Assembly (NCBI GenBank): GCA_003136575.1
Contig: PLEX01000222.1
Location: forward strand, 1 to 39,242
DNA length: 39,242 nucleotides
Source of the DNA: Bryobacterales bacterium
GTDB taxonomy: Bacteria; Acidobacteriota; Terriglobia; Bryobacterales; Bryobacteraceae
Direction of reading: 5' to 3'
The first letter of the stretch is position 1; each line of letters begins with the position of its first letter. Position numbers and translations under genes: made by a program. The notes under the pieces are model-generated. The model was not told the DNA's origin. It searched no databases and was given only the letters and a program-made list of their open reading frames with translations. Positions 16,357 through 24,236 of this stretch are shown here, one piece after another.

Positions 16357-17226
16357 TTGGCTGCCGCACACAAACGCGATCGTCTTCTCCCGCTTGTCGG
16401 CGCGGGAACCTGTTTATTGCTTAACCGCCTGCTGCTTTACTTTGCACTGGTGCCCATCGGTCGGTTCATGGGAGGAGAAATGATTGCGCAAACGGTGCCC
16501 CCGCTCGTCGCCGCTGCCATCGCCTCAGCCCTCTCCATGGCCATTTTTGAATCGCGGAAACTGGCCGACACCGGACTCGCGTGGATCGGCGGATCCCTCA
16601 GAAATCTGTTGACCGGGATTGTTCTCGGCTTCGCAGCCGCGTGCCTGGCCATCCTGCCTGCCGTCGCGCTTGGCTTCGCGCATTTCCACTATTTGCCGAA
16701 TGCCGACGTCTCCTGGCGCGGCGCGATGTTCGCGCCCGTGTTGCTGTTTTGCGGCGCGCTGGGCGAAGAAATCGCGTTCCGTGGATTCGTTCTGCAATAC
16801 CTGATGCGCGGCTACGGCCGCTGGGCCGCAATCGTCGGAATCGGGGCTCTTTTCGGACTTCTTCATGCGGGCAATCCGGGCGCAACCACCGTCAGCACCG
16901 TAAACACGGCCGCCTTCGGCATCGTCTTCGGGGCGGCGCTGCTCAGATCGCAGGATCTTTGGCTGCCTGCCGGCATCCATTTCGCCTGGAATGCCGCATT
17001 GCCCTTCCTCGGAGTGACGCTCAGCGGGCTTACAATAAAAGTGACCGGGTACGAACTGGTATGGAGCGCCGGGGATTTATGGAGTGGCGGAGCTTACGGG
17101 CCGGAGGCAAGCGTGGTCACCTCGGTGGTGATCGTGCTGCTTTTCGTCGCCGTCTGGAAATCGCCGGTGGTCAAAGGCTCCGCGTATATGGTCGCGGAGT
17201 CCGAACCGGCGCTATCGCCATTCTGA
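16357..17226 (+). CDS. CPBP-family intramembrane metalloprotease
   Basis: The 289-residue membrane protein has about eight hydrophobic segments and the conserved CPBP/CAAX-protease motifs: LGEEIAFRGFVLQYL (EExxxR glutamates and arginine), GALFGLLHAGNPG (the catalytic His in FGLLH) and LPAGIHFAWNAALPF (second His, HxxxN). Relatives process prenylated or membrane-bound peptides, or act in bacteriocin self-protection. The substrate is unknown. TTG start at 16357, four bases after the GHMP kinase stop; AAGGAG lies about 13 bases upstream, a little far. The 3' end overlaps the signal-peptide-like region of the next gene. Confidence 0.87.
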   Translation: MAAAHKRDRLLPLVGAGTCLLLNRLLLYFALVPIGRFMGGEMIAQTVPPLVAAAIASALSMAIFESRKLADTGLAWIGGSLRNLLTGIVLGFAAACLAILPAVALGFAHFHYLPNADVSWRGAMFAPVLLFCGALGEEIAFRGFVLQYLMRGYGRWAAIVGIGALFGLLHAGNPGATTVSTVNTAAFGIVFGAALLRSQDLWLPAGIHFAWNAALPFLGVTLSGLTIKVTGYELVWSAGDLWSGGAYGPEASVVTSVVIVLLFVAVWKSPVVKGSAYMVAESEPALSPF

Positions 17227-17258
17227 CGCTGCTCGCCTGCGCGCTGGCGCCGGGCGGC

Positions 17259-18005
17259 GTGCTGGGACCTTCCGATAAACTCACCGACGACGAGAAAATC
17301 GAATTGCTGCGTGGCCTGATGGCCGAGTTTGCCACCTTGCGCGTCCCGCTGGCCCGCTCGAAGAAGCCACTTGAATTTTTTCCCGATGGAACCTTCAACC
17401 AGCAGTATTGGGAGAACACGGCTCGTTCCATGGGACCGGCCGCTCGCGCCGGCGATCAGATTAAGATCACCAAGGTCACGTTCCAGGGCGACCGGCTGCT
17501 ATTCGATATCAACGGCGGCCTCAGCAGCGGTCGCCACTGGTACGACGGCATTTCGGGTGGTATCGGCGGGGCCCCACAGAGCCAGGTCGACAATCCCAAC
17601 GTAAGCGCCAGCGGCACGCCGACTTACGGCACGTACATCGTCGTGATCTTCCGCAAGCCGATGGAAGGTCTTACTTCGGCGGCGGTAAAGACGATGCTCG
17701 CGCCGATCATGAATTTCGACCAGCGCTCGGCGACGCAGCTTTATTCCGAGACGCTTTCGCCCGAGATGCAGCAGGCCATCACCGAGAAGCGCGCCATGGT
17801 GGGCATGACGCGCGATCAGGTGAAGATGGCGCTCGGTCCTCCCGACCAGCACGGCCGCGAGACGACGAAGGATGGCCTCGAAACCGAATACTGGATTTAC
17901 GGCAAGCCCCCGGGGAAGATTTCGTTCGTGACCTTCGCCGGGAGCAAGGTCGTAAAGGTGAAAGACGAGTATGCGGGGCTGGGCGGCGACGTGGTGCAGC
18001 GCTGA
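17259..18005 (+). CDS. Exported protein with C-terminal BamE/OmlA-like domain, start uncertain
   Basis: From residue 150 on the protein matches SmpA/OmlA/BamE-like domains: MVGMTRDQVKMALGPPDQHG, TEYWIYGKPPGKISFVTF, then GSKVVKVKDEY. The N-terminal 140 residues are an unrecognised domain (PSDKLTDDEKIELLRGLMAE, FFPDGTFNQQYWENTARSMG). GTG 17259 is the first nearby canonical start, but directly upstream in the same frame lies RTGAIAILTLLAC, a lipoprotein-like signal with an LLAC lipobox (Cys at 17238-17240). No ATG, GTG or TTG precedes that signal closely, so the true start is either non-canonical near 17199 or lost by a frameshift. The upstream segment overlaps the CPBP gene. Confidence 0.7.
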   Translation: MLGPSDKLTDDEKIELLRGLMAEFATLRVPLARSKKPLEFFPDGTFNQQYWENTARSMGPAARAGDQIKITKVTFQGDRLLFDINGGLSSGRHWYDGISGGIGGAPQSQVDNPNVSASGTPTYGTYIVVIFRKPMEGLTSAAVKTMLAPIMNFDQRSATQLYSETLSPEMQQAITEKRAMVGMTRDQVKMALGPPDQHGRETTKDGLETEYWIYGKPPGKISFVTFAGSKVVKVKDEYAGLGGDVVQR

Positions 18006-18038
18006 CCCTTCAACGCCGCTCGCTTTCGCCGCGTGGTG

Positions 18039-18332
18039 TCAACGCTTCCAATAGCCCGGATAATACCGATGGTCGCGGTACCGCGGGGCAATCCAAACCG
18101 CATGAGGATACGGACGCGGCGTCCAGTAGCCTTCGCGCCAGCGATACTGCGCGCCGACCGGTTCATAGAAACCCGAAATCCAGACATGGTTCGGACCAGG
18201 CGCGGGCGGACGGGTGTAATGCGCGCGCGGCGCGGGCGGCGGCGCTCCAGTCTCAACGCCGACGCCGATGGCGGGCGCTGCGAACAACGTTGTTCCTGCG
18301 AGTAATGCAACGGCAAGTAGTTTTGGCTTCAT
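18039..18332 (-). CDS. Small exported YXWGXW/WXXGXW-repeat-type protein
   Basis: The 97-residue protein has a clear signal peptide (MKPKLLAVALLAGTTLFAAP). A Pro/Ala-rich stretch follows, then Trp/Tyr/Gly motifs: HVWISGFYEPVG, YRWREGYWTPRPY, AVWIAPRYRDHRYYPGYW. This pattern fits WXXGXW/YXWGXW-repeat proteins, small periplasmic or surface proteins of unknown role, common in Acidobacteria. The start at ATG 18330-18332 is decided by a perfect AGGAGG six bases upstream. The longer frame to 18605 is rejected. Confidence 0.85.
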   Translation of the reverse strand: MKPKLLAVALLAGTTLFAAPAIGVGVETGAPPPAPRAHYTRPPAPGPNHVWISGFYEPVGAQYRWREGYWTPRPYPHAVWIAPRYRDHRYYPGYWKR

Positions 18333-18338
18333 ATCGAG

Positions 18339-18344
18339 CCTCCT
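18339..18344 (-). promoter_or_regulatory. Strong ribosome binding site
   Basis: AGGAGG on the minus strand, six bases before ATG 18332. It fixes the start of the small YXWGXW-type protein and excludes the longer open frame. Confidence 0.8.
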
Positions 18345-18579
18345 GGTTGGGAAGACGACACTCGCCGGTTTCCGTATACCGGTTTCATCGTCCGTTAATC
18401 GGTTGTTAAGGAGCGTTTGCGCGGGCGGTGGCGGATTGCACGGCTGGGTCGCATCGGGCGAGGGGGAACGATGCCGCACCCGGGGTCGTATCATGAGGTT
18501 GAGAGCTTCCTGAGTTGGGGTCCTCGCCGTGGAATCCCCACGAGCTTCGGCGTCATCCAAAGTGATTGAAAGGTAGTGA

Positions 18580-19203
18580 ATGACTAATTCAGTTCTTGTC
18601 CCCATGGTTGTGGAGCAGACGTCGCGAGGCGAACGCGCCTACGACATCTACTCGCGTCTGCTGAAGGAAAACATCATCTTCCTTGGCACGCCGATCGACG
18701 ATAATGTCGCCAACCTGATCATCGCGCAGTTGCTGTTTCTCGAAGCCGAAGATCCCGAGCGCGACATTTCGATCTACATTAATTCGCCCGGCGGTTCCAT
18801 CACCGCGGGCCTGGCGATTCTGGACACGATGGCTTTCGTGCGCCCGAATATCGTCACCATCTGCGTAGGGCAGGCCGCTTCGATGGGTGCCGTTCTGCTT
18901 GCCGCGGGCACGAAAGGCAAACGGTTCAGCCTGCCCAATTCGCGCATCATGATCCACCAGCCCTCGATGCAGGGACTGGCCGGGCAGGCTGCCGATATCG
19001 ACATCTACGCGAAAGAAATCCTCCGCATGCGCGAGATTCTGAACAAAATCCTCGCCGACGCCAGCGGCCAGTCGCTCGAGCGGGTGGCGCGCGACGTCGA
19101 CCGCGATTACATCATGAGTTCCGAGCAGGCAGTAGATTACGGCATCATCGACCGCGTGATTTCGAGCCGTGAACTGGCGCCAGTGCCGGTATCGAAGTCG
19201 TAA
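18580..19203 (+). CDS. clpP: ATP-dependent Clp protease proteolytic subunit
   Basis: ClpP forms the double-heptamer barrel that degrades proteins fed by ClpX or ClpA-type ATPases in the cytosol. The catalytic Ser is in [16 protein letters not shown] (Ser101) and the His in [11 protein letters not shown] (His126); the Asp lies in [11 protein letters not shown]. The helix-forming segment [12 protein letters not shown] and the length (207 residues) are standard. ATG 18580 is preceded by GAAAGGTAG. There is no clpX or tig nearby; the next gene is on the opposite strand. A stand-alone clpP is known where genomes carry more than one copy. Confidence 0.97.
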   Translation: MTNSVLVPMVVEQTSRGERAYDIYSRLLKENIIFLGTPIDDNVANLIIAQLLFLEAEDPERDISIYINSPGGSITAGLAILDTMAFVRPNIVTICVGQAASMGAVLLAAGTKGKRFSLPNSRIMIHQPSMQGLAGQAADIDIYAKEILRMREILNKILADASGQSLERVARDVDRDYIMSSEQAVDYGIIDRVISSRELAPVPVSKS

Positions 19204-19278
19204 TCGGCGGTCCGCTTCTTGGCGTTTTTTAGTTGATGGCCCTGGACGTTCGGAGGCGCGAGACCCGGAGTTTCAGCC

Positions 19279-19959
19279 CTACTTGTCTTTCGTCCCCGAG
19301 AAAGTCCCCGTTACGCCCGCAACCGCGATTTCTCCGCTGATCGAGGACGCAGTTCCGTCAAGCTTGCCGGAGTACGTCAAATCGTAAAGCTGTTCGCGCT
19401 GGACCTGGTTCTCGAATGTAACCATGTCCCCTGCGACGGTACCTTTTGTAGCGCTATCGCCGAGCCCTGCATAGGTGCAGGTTCCGGTAAATTTGTCGCC
19501 GTCGCTTTTAAACGCGCATTTCATATTGATGGCGTTGCCCACAACGTCGCCGGTAATCGTCCAATTGCCGGCAAAACCGGAAACGGCCGGCTTCGGCGTG
19601 GCTTCGGGAGCCGCGTCCTTCTTGGCGGAAAAGGTCCCTGTGACGCCGGCAACGGCGATCTCGCCCTGCATGGCGGCGCCCGCGGCGTCGATACGACCTG
19701 TATACGTCAAGTCGTAAGACTGAACGCTGTGCTGAAAAACCAGCGTGTCGCCGTCGACGCTTCCCGTCGTGGGAATCGATCCGTTGTCACCGACGCAAGT
19801 GCCGGTTATTTTCGCGGCGTCCTGCTTAAAGGTGCACGTCATGTTGACCGGGTTGCCGACTACGTCGCCCGTGAGGGTCCACGTACCGGAGACGTCGGCC
19901 GCAGCCAGGGGAAGAGCAAAAAACGAAGCCGCAACCGCGGCCAAAACGATCTTATACAT
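19279..19959 (-). CDS. Secreted protein made of two tandem homologous beta domains
   Basis: After the signal peptide (MYKIVLAAVAASFFALPLAA) the protein has two repeats of about 95 residues. Each opens with a GxWTxTGDVVGN motif (SGTWTLTGDVVGNPVNMTC and AGNWTITGDVVGNAINMKC). Each continues with KxTGTC, YDLTYxGxxD, and ends GEIAVAGVTGTFS. A Pro/Ala linker (DAAPEATPKPAVSG) separates them. The alternating pattern suggests a lipocalin-like or small beta-barrel fold. One Cys pair per repeat (MTCTF or MKCAF with TGTC) could form a disulphide. The function is unknown. ATG 19957-19959 is chosen; ATG 19975-19977 is an alternative immediately behind GGAG. Confidence 0.8.
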   Translation of the reverse strand: MYKIVLAAVAASFFALPLAAADVSGTWTLTGDVVGNPVNMTCTFKQDAAKITGTCVGDNGSIPTTGSVDGDTLVFQHSVQSYDLTYTGRIDAAGAAMQGEIAVAGVTGTFSAKKDAAPEATPKPAVSGFAGNWTITGDVVGNAINMKCAFKSDGDKFTGTCTYAGLGDSATKGTVAGDMVTFENQVQREQLYDLTYSGKLDGTASSISGEIAVAGVTGTFSGTKDK

Positions 19960-20078
19960 TGCTCGATTATATTTCATCTCCGGTCCAAAAAACTTCCTTG
20001 TGTTCTTGATGGGATCAGCCCGCCCAGGCAACCAGCATCCCACCATTACTCATGCGTTCGGGGAACCGCGTAAGGTGA

Positions 20079-20249
20079 TCAAATTTTCCGGGGTGGGAGC
20101 GCCAGATTGATGAAATCCCGGACTGACACGATCCGCGCTCCGCCGAATTTCCCCAAGCGGAGCAGGTCCTTGTCTTCGCTGACGATGAATTCCGATTCTG
20201 CCGCAACTGCGCATTCCAGAATGCGGTCGTCGTCGGGATCTTCGTCCAT
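20079..20249 (-). pseudogene. C-terminal remnant of a PIN-domain (VapC-like) toxin
   Basis: From ATG 20247-20249 the 56-residue product reads MDEDPDDDRILECAVAAES, EFIVSEDKDLLRLGKF, GGARIVSVRDFINLAL. This is the second half of PIN-domain RNases, which usually show DPDDxxILExAxxxxAxxIVxxDxDLL. The N-terminal half with the first catalytic Asp is absent; the frame is closed by a stop at 20322-20324. It lies downstream of an intact DUF433 gene on the same strand. It cannot be a working nuclease as it stands. Confidence 0.75.
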
Positions 20250-20351
20250 GACCGCTTCTATTCTACCGCCTCCCGGATTCTGCGCCGGCCGGAATTGACG
20301 CGCTAGATCAAGGCGAGGACACTATCAGCAGCCGGCTTTTCGATTCCCGAT

Positions 20352-20588
20352 TCACGCCCCTCCGTATTCCATCGGATACACGACCTCGGCCCCGGGCACT
20401 TCGGCCGCGAACGCTATTGCAGCCCGAATTCTTTCATCCGTCAGACGAGGGTGAGACGCTGGAATCTGTCCCACAGCCTCGCCGGCCGCGAGCTTCTCCA
20501 GAATCAGCTCCACGGCGATCCTCGTCCCCGCCACAGTCGGTTTGCCCATCATAATCTTCGGATCGGCAACGATCAGTGCTTGCGCCAT
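20352..20588 (-). CDS. DUF433 antitoxin-like protein
   Basis: The 78-residue protein is a typical short DUF433 member: ALIVADPKIMMGKPTVAGTR, IAVELILEKLAAGEAVGQIP, ASHPRLTDERIRAAIAFAAE. DUF433 proteins are helix-turn-helix-like and usually sit before a DUF5615 PIN-like toxin, and so are seen as antitoxins. Here the expected partner is missing; the following sequence holds only a PIN remnant. A degraded second copy of this gene lies at 21548-21703, including its upstream sequence. No clear Shine-Dalgarno sequence. Confidence 0.85.
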   Translation of the reverse strand: MAQALIVADPKIMMGKPTVAGTRIAVELILEKLAAGEAVGQIPASHPRLTDERIRAAIAFAAEVPGAEVVYPMEYGGA

Positions 20589-20708
20589 ATGACTAGAGTT
20601 TATCGCGACTGGCTGGCTCCAACCGGGTTCGGCGTGGGCTGCAGTTCGTAGATCGTGGAGGCGGGCGCAATGGGCTGGTAGACGGCTGAACGGGAATTCA
20701 GCCGCGAG

Positions 20709-21058
20709 TTATATCGGGAGAAATCCGAGATGGTTCACCCATTCCGCCGAGTCTGTGGTTGCCCAGATCAACAACAGGTCCTCGATGGCGGCGCCAATTT
20801 CGAGATCCTGCGAGACGATGATGATCCCTGAACTCGATTGTGTCTCGCGAAATCGGGGTAGTGTCCGGGCATCGTCTTCCTGTCATGAGAAACGAGAATT
20901 CGGCCGTGCTTCGCGGCGTTGGCAATCACCTCGGGGTCCGATAGGCCGATGACACCGCCGGTGCGAGCACCGAGGAAATCGATCATTGGTTCCTTTCGAC
21001 GGAGGCCGACCACGATTTTGTGGTTGAAATCGGCGTCAGCCAGAAATCGGGGCCTCAT
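20709..21058 (-). pseudogene. DUF5615 PIN-like toxin, frameshifted
   Basis: The first 75 residues are canonical DUF5615: RFLADADFNHKIVVGLRRKE, VIGLSDPEVIANAAKHGRIL, and VSHDRKTMPGHYPDFARHNR. At 20832-20833 the frame changes. The natural continuation is in the next frame (SGIIIVSQDLEIGAAIEDLL, LIWATTDSAEWVNHLGFLPI) up to TAA 20709-20711. The unshifted frame runs into a Ser/Arg-rich tail instead. Its ATG overlaps the stop of the DUF433 gene at 21055 by four bases, the classic arrangement of this toxin-antitoxin pair. As sequenced, the toxin has lost its last strands. Confidence 0.8.
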
Positions 21059-21372
21059 GCGGTGGGCGCATGAGAATTCCGGCGCGCTTCGGCAAGCCTG
21101 CGATAGAGCGCCGGGTTGGTTCGCCGGGCCTGTTGCCGCATCGCCTCAAACTCAGTTCGCCCCTCAAGCATATACCGGTCGACCACTTCGCGATTCGCCA
21201 TGTAGAAAGCGAGAGCGCCGAAGATCCGTTCAAGGCTCAGAGCGGGGAAGGATTCCGCGATTCCATCCGGGGATTCTCCCCGCAAAAATGCGTGGACGAC
21301 CGAATCCAGGGAAACGCGGGAATCCTTGATGAAGTAGCCTCCATCACGCTGCTCGACGTATTCCGTGATCAT
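21055..21372 (-). CDS. DUF433 antitoxin paired with the DUF5615 gene
   Basis: The 105-residue protein has the longer DUF433 architecture: ITEYVEQRDGGYFIKDSRVS, LDSVVHAFLRGESPDGIAES, FPALSLERIFGALAFYMANR, and a C-terminal helix rich in Arg. It is the antitoxin half of a DUF433-DUF5615 unit. The stop overlaps the toxin start by four bases. GGAG lies five bases before the ATG at 21370-21372, and a candidate promoter (-10 TATACT) with an inverted repeat lies just upstream, as expected for an autoregulated module. Confidence 0.87.
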   Translation of the reverse strand: MITEYVEQRDGGYFIKDSRVSLDSVVHAFLRGESPDGIAESFPALSLERIFGALAFYMANREVVDRYMLEGRTEFEAMRQQARRTNPALYRRLAEARRNSHAPTA

Positions 21373-21392
21373 TGCTCCAACCTTCTGCCTTC

Positions 21393-21422
21393 AGTATAAG
21401 GCGATATTCGGTGTCGCCGAAT
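21393..21422 (-). promoter_or_regulatory. Candidate promoter/operator of the DUF433-DUF5615 module
   Basis: On the minus strand a TATACT -10-like hexamer lies at 21393-21398. Just upstream is the perfect inverted repeat ATTCGG-tgtcg-CCGAAT (21406-21422, plus strand), which would cover the spacer and -35 region. Such an overlap is typical of operators bound by an antitoxin. No good -35 was found, so this is a prediction. Confidence 0.4.
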
Positions 21423-21547
21423 TGCGGCATTCGCGGGCGAGGAATCGTATTGCCCTGGCGCAGCCCGATTATTGTCCGGAACCAAGCTGAGGACAGAATT
21501 GACGATACGGCACGAAACCCGTTCCCTGAACCCGGCCGCCCCAATGC

Positions 21548-21703
21548 CCCCATCCGTCAGACGCAGGTGAGCGGCGAGAGTCTGTTACAGACTCGCCCCT
21601 GGCGAGCCTCTCCAAGGATCAGTTCCACGGTGATGCGGGTACCCGCCACAGTCGGCTTGCGCATTACGATTCTCGGATCGGCGACGATCAGCGTTTTCCC
21701 AAT
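21548..21703 (-). pseudogene. Decayed second copy of the DUF433 gene
   Basis: The minus strand here mirrors the gene at 20352-20588: KTLIVADPRIVMRKPTVAGT then RITVELIL against ALIVADPKIMMGKPTVAGTR and IAVELIL. The start has become ATT (21701-21703), and at least two frameshifts follow the ELIL segment. Similarity continues upstream of the start (CATATGAC-type and GTTTATCGCGA-type sequence in both copies), so a whole unit was duplicated. Confidence 0.75.
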
Positions 21704-21783
21704 ATGATCACGGTTTACCGCGAGTCTCTGCCCGCATTTCAGCCAAAACGGCGCTCACGGCGGGACTACGGACTGCTCCTCGC

Positions 21784-22281
21784 CTACTCGCGCGTCCGGT
21801 GTCGCCGTCCGCCAGCGAGCAACAGCCCTCCCATGCCCAACGCCACCGCACCGTAGAGCCCCGGTTCGGGAGTAGCGGTGACTGAAAAGTCTTCCGCGGC
21901 CAGAACATCCTGCGCGTTGCCGTCAACCCCGCCGAGGAGTGTGTATGAGCCGCCATACAAACCAAGCGGATACGTAAAAGGATTGCTCAGGGAGATATCG
22001 AACAATTCAATGTCTCCCGAAGACGCGCCTCCGGACAACGAGATCGGCACGGTCGAGAAGAAGAGGTCGTTCGTATTGAAGCTCGCCGCGCCCGAGAAGT
22101 CCAGGCTGTCACCGTTAAGAAACACGGTATCGACGCCGGTGTTCGTGATGTTTCCGAAGAACTGGAGCGCGTCACCCGGCGCGCCGATCTGACTGGGAGC
22201 GTCAAAGATAACGCGGATATCGGCCCTTGCGCTGAAGGCTACGGCGATTACCAGTGCGAATAGCTGTGAGAACTTTATCAT
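21784..22281 (-). CDS. PEP-CTERM sorting-domain exported protein
   Basis: The 165-residue protein has a signal peptide (MIKFSQLFALVIAVAFSARA) and a beta-rich body (APSQIGAPGDALQFFGNITN, GDIELFDISLSNPFTYPLGL). It ends in a classic PEP-CTERM tail: ATPEPGLYGAVALGMGG, a hydrophobic run, then GGRRHRTRE. PEP-CTERM proteins are processed by exosortase and are linked to exopolysaccharide and surface display. GGGAGGAG lies about ten bases upstream. It starts 39 bases after the HAF-repeat gene and probably belongs to the same transcript. Confidence 0.88.
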   Translation of the reverse strand: MIKFSQLFALVIAVAFSARADIRVIFDAPSQIGAPGDALQFFGNITNTGVDTVFLNGDSLDFSGAASFNTNDLFFSTVPISLSGGASSGDIELFDISLSNPFTYPLGLYGGSYTLLGGVDGNAQDVLAAEDFSVTATPEPGLYGAVALGMGGLLLAGGRRHRTRE

Positions 22282-22320
22282 TTTGGTATGCTCCTCCCGG
22301 TCCTTGCATTTTCGTTCGCC

Positions 22321-24003
22321 CTATGGCAGCGTGATGCGGGTATTGGAGTTAAAGATTCCTCCCGTGTACGTCCCGCTGACAGTAAGGGAGCTGGACAACC
22401 CGGACACACCCACCGAACCGGGTACATTGACCGTTGCCTCAGTCGAAGCGCCCGGCGCGATTGTCCCAATGTTCTGCGGCAGGGGAGTACCCGAAACCGC
22501 GCCAACCTTGACCGATATCAGTACAACATTCGTAGCGGCGGTTCCACCTGTGTTGGCGATCGTAAGTTGCACAACCACGCTGGCCTCGGTTCGGGTCAGC
22601 ACCTTTGTTACGACGAGGTTGGCTGGTGCCTCCGACGGCGACGCGGGTTTCACCGTAATCGTGGTGAGTGACGTAACGCTCTTGTAATCCACGGTGTCGT
22701 TAGGGGTAAAGCGTGTCGACAGCGTCTGGTTTCCGACGGGAAGAACCGTCCCTGCCGGCGGAGTGTAAACGAAGGCACCCGGCACGCCAGACACAGCATC
22801 CAGCTGACCTCCGCCGAGAGCCCCGCCGAACGCTATAGCGGCCGGTGCTTGCCACGTAACGATTGGCGTCGCCTGGTTGACGTTGATCGTCGTGGTGGCT
22901 GTTACGGGCGCGTAGTCGATCGTGTCGTCCGGAGTGAAGGTCACCGATAACGTCTGGCCCTTGCCCGCGCCGAGAACGGTTCTTGCCGGCGGCGAGTAGA
23001 CAAAAGTCCCGCCGATATTGGTACCCGCATCCAATTGGACGCCAGTCAGAGGGGCCGGGTAAGTGATTGCGGCAGGCGCGAGCCACGTGATGGTCGGTGT
23101 CTGTAAGCTCGGAGTCGCCAGGAAGCCATGGAAGCTGCCATAGCTTCCCACGATCTGCCCGTTGTCATTGATCCCAATCTCAGGCCCGATGCCGTTGAAC
23201 GGTCCGAAAGGAGGGTCGATGAGAGTGAAGACACCTCCGCTTAGCAGGTAGCCATGTTGAACAGCGCGATCGATCCACACCCCCACGATCTGACTACTGT
23301 TGTTGATCCCGGACGCCGCCGAATACCCCGGACCCGGGTAATCGATAGTCGTGAAAACTCCCCCGCTCAGCAGAAAGCCATGCAATGTCCCCATTCCATC
23401 TGCATAGTGCCCCACCACTTGGCCCTTATCATTAATCCCGAACGGTTGGGTCATGATCGCACCTGGGTAGTCGATGAAGGTGACAGCGCCTCCGCTAAAC
23501 AAGAAGCCGCGCCCGTACTGCCCTGGGGGGTTGGTGGACCCCACTACCTGTCCGCTATTGTTGACGCCAAATCCCACCAACTCATAATTTGGCCCGCGCG
23601 GGTCGTTGATGGTCGTGAACGTCCCCCCGCTCAATAGAAAAGCTGGATACGTTGCACCGCAACAGTCATACTCCCCCGTCACGTTGACGTTATTGGAAAT
23701 CCCAAACGCGTCCGTAGAAAACGCCCCCGGATAGTTGACAGGGCTGTAAACACCATCACTTAACACGAAGCCGTGCTGACCGCTCCCGTCCTGGTAAAAT
23801 CCTGTCACCTGCCCGGAATTGTTGATCCCGACCGCCACTGTGAATGAGGCACCGGGCACATCGATCTGGGTGTAGTTGTAGGTAATCGCTAAGGCGGGCT
23901 GCGAAAACGCCAGTGCCAACAGGAAAGGCAAAGAATAAAATGCAAACGACGACCGCTTCACACGGCACCGTCCATCCTTATCGATAGGGTCAGCGGACAC
24001 CAT
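22321..24003 (-). CDS. Exported HAF-repeat protein with Ig-like domains
   Basis: Starting from ATG 24001-24003 (AAGGAG eight bases upstream), the 560-residue product has a signal peptide ending in PALA. Six HAF-type repeats of about 40-50 residues follow, each with a GINNSGQVVG-like turn and HGFLLSGGVFTTIDYPG-like end. Next come two Ig-like repeats of about 80 residues (ITWLAPAAITYPAPL and VTWQAPAAIAFGGAL, each with FVYxPP and FTPxDTxDY), then a CARDB-like domain (VVVQLTIANTGGTAATNVVL). It is a large secreted or surface protein. The role is unknown, but such repeats suggest an extracellular beta-structure. The frame to 24036 is rejected because the upstream ATG has no ribosome binding site. 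Confidence 0.85.
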   Translation of the reverse strand: MVSADPIDKDGRCRVKRSSFAFYSLPFLLALAFSQPALAITYNYTQIDVPGASFTVAVGINNSGQVTGFYQDGSGQHGFVLSDGVYSPVNYPGAFSTDAFGISNNVNVTGEYDCCGATYPAFLLSGGTFTTINDPRGPNYELVGFGVNNSGQVVGSTNPPGQYGRGFLFSGGAVTFIDYPGAIMTQPFGINDKGQVVGHYADGMGTLHGFLLSGGVFTTIDYPGPGYSAASGINNSSQIVGVWIDRAVQHGYLLSGGVFTLIDPPFGPFNGIGPEIGINDNGQIVGSYGSFHGFLATPSLQTPTITWLAPAAITYPAPLTGVQLDAGTNIGGTFVYSPPARTVLGAGKGQTLSVTFTPDDTIDYAPVTATTTINVNQATPIVTWQAPAAIAFGGALGGGQLDAVSGVPGAFVYTPPAGTVLPVGNQTLSTRFTPNDTVDYKSVTSLTTITVKPASPSEAPANLVVTKVLTRTEASVVVQLTIANTGGTAATNVVLISVKVGAVSGTPLPQNIGTIAPGASTEATVNVPGSVGVSGLSSSLTVSGTYTGGIFNSNTRITLP

Positions 24004-24191
24004 ATGTGATTCTCCTTTGGAAGGGGTTTCGACCAAAATTAGCTGACTGTGCGGGACATTCCGACCTCACCACCATATCTAATCTCCTCCATCATTTGCG
24101 TCGGCAACGCTGGATTTCCGCCTTCGGAACATTCCAAAAAATATCGAGCTTCAATCTTCACCTGAGTGCTACAGTAGGTGCAATACGCATT

Positions 24192-24211
24192 TAGGCGTAT
24201 GTAGGCGTACA
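24192..24211. promoter_or_regulatory. Ten-base direct repeat upstream of the LuxR-type gene
   Basis: TAGGCGTATG at 24192-24201 is followed directly by TAGGCGTACA (eight of ten bases shared). An ACGC just upstream (24186-24189) adds an inverted element. One helical turn between copies, 25 bases before the regulator start and in the intergenic region facing the HAF gene, fits a regulator-binding site. No evidence of which protein binds. Confidence 0.4.
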
Positions 24212-24236
24212 CACATCGTCAGGTGGTTCGCAAAGA

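Noticed and set aside
19204..19230. Possible clpP terminator (GCGGTCCGC followed by T-run)
   Set aside because: The arms leave only a one-base loop, so no stable hairpin forms.
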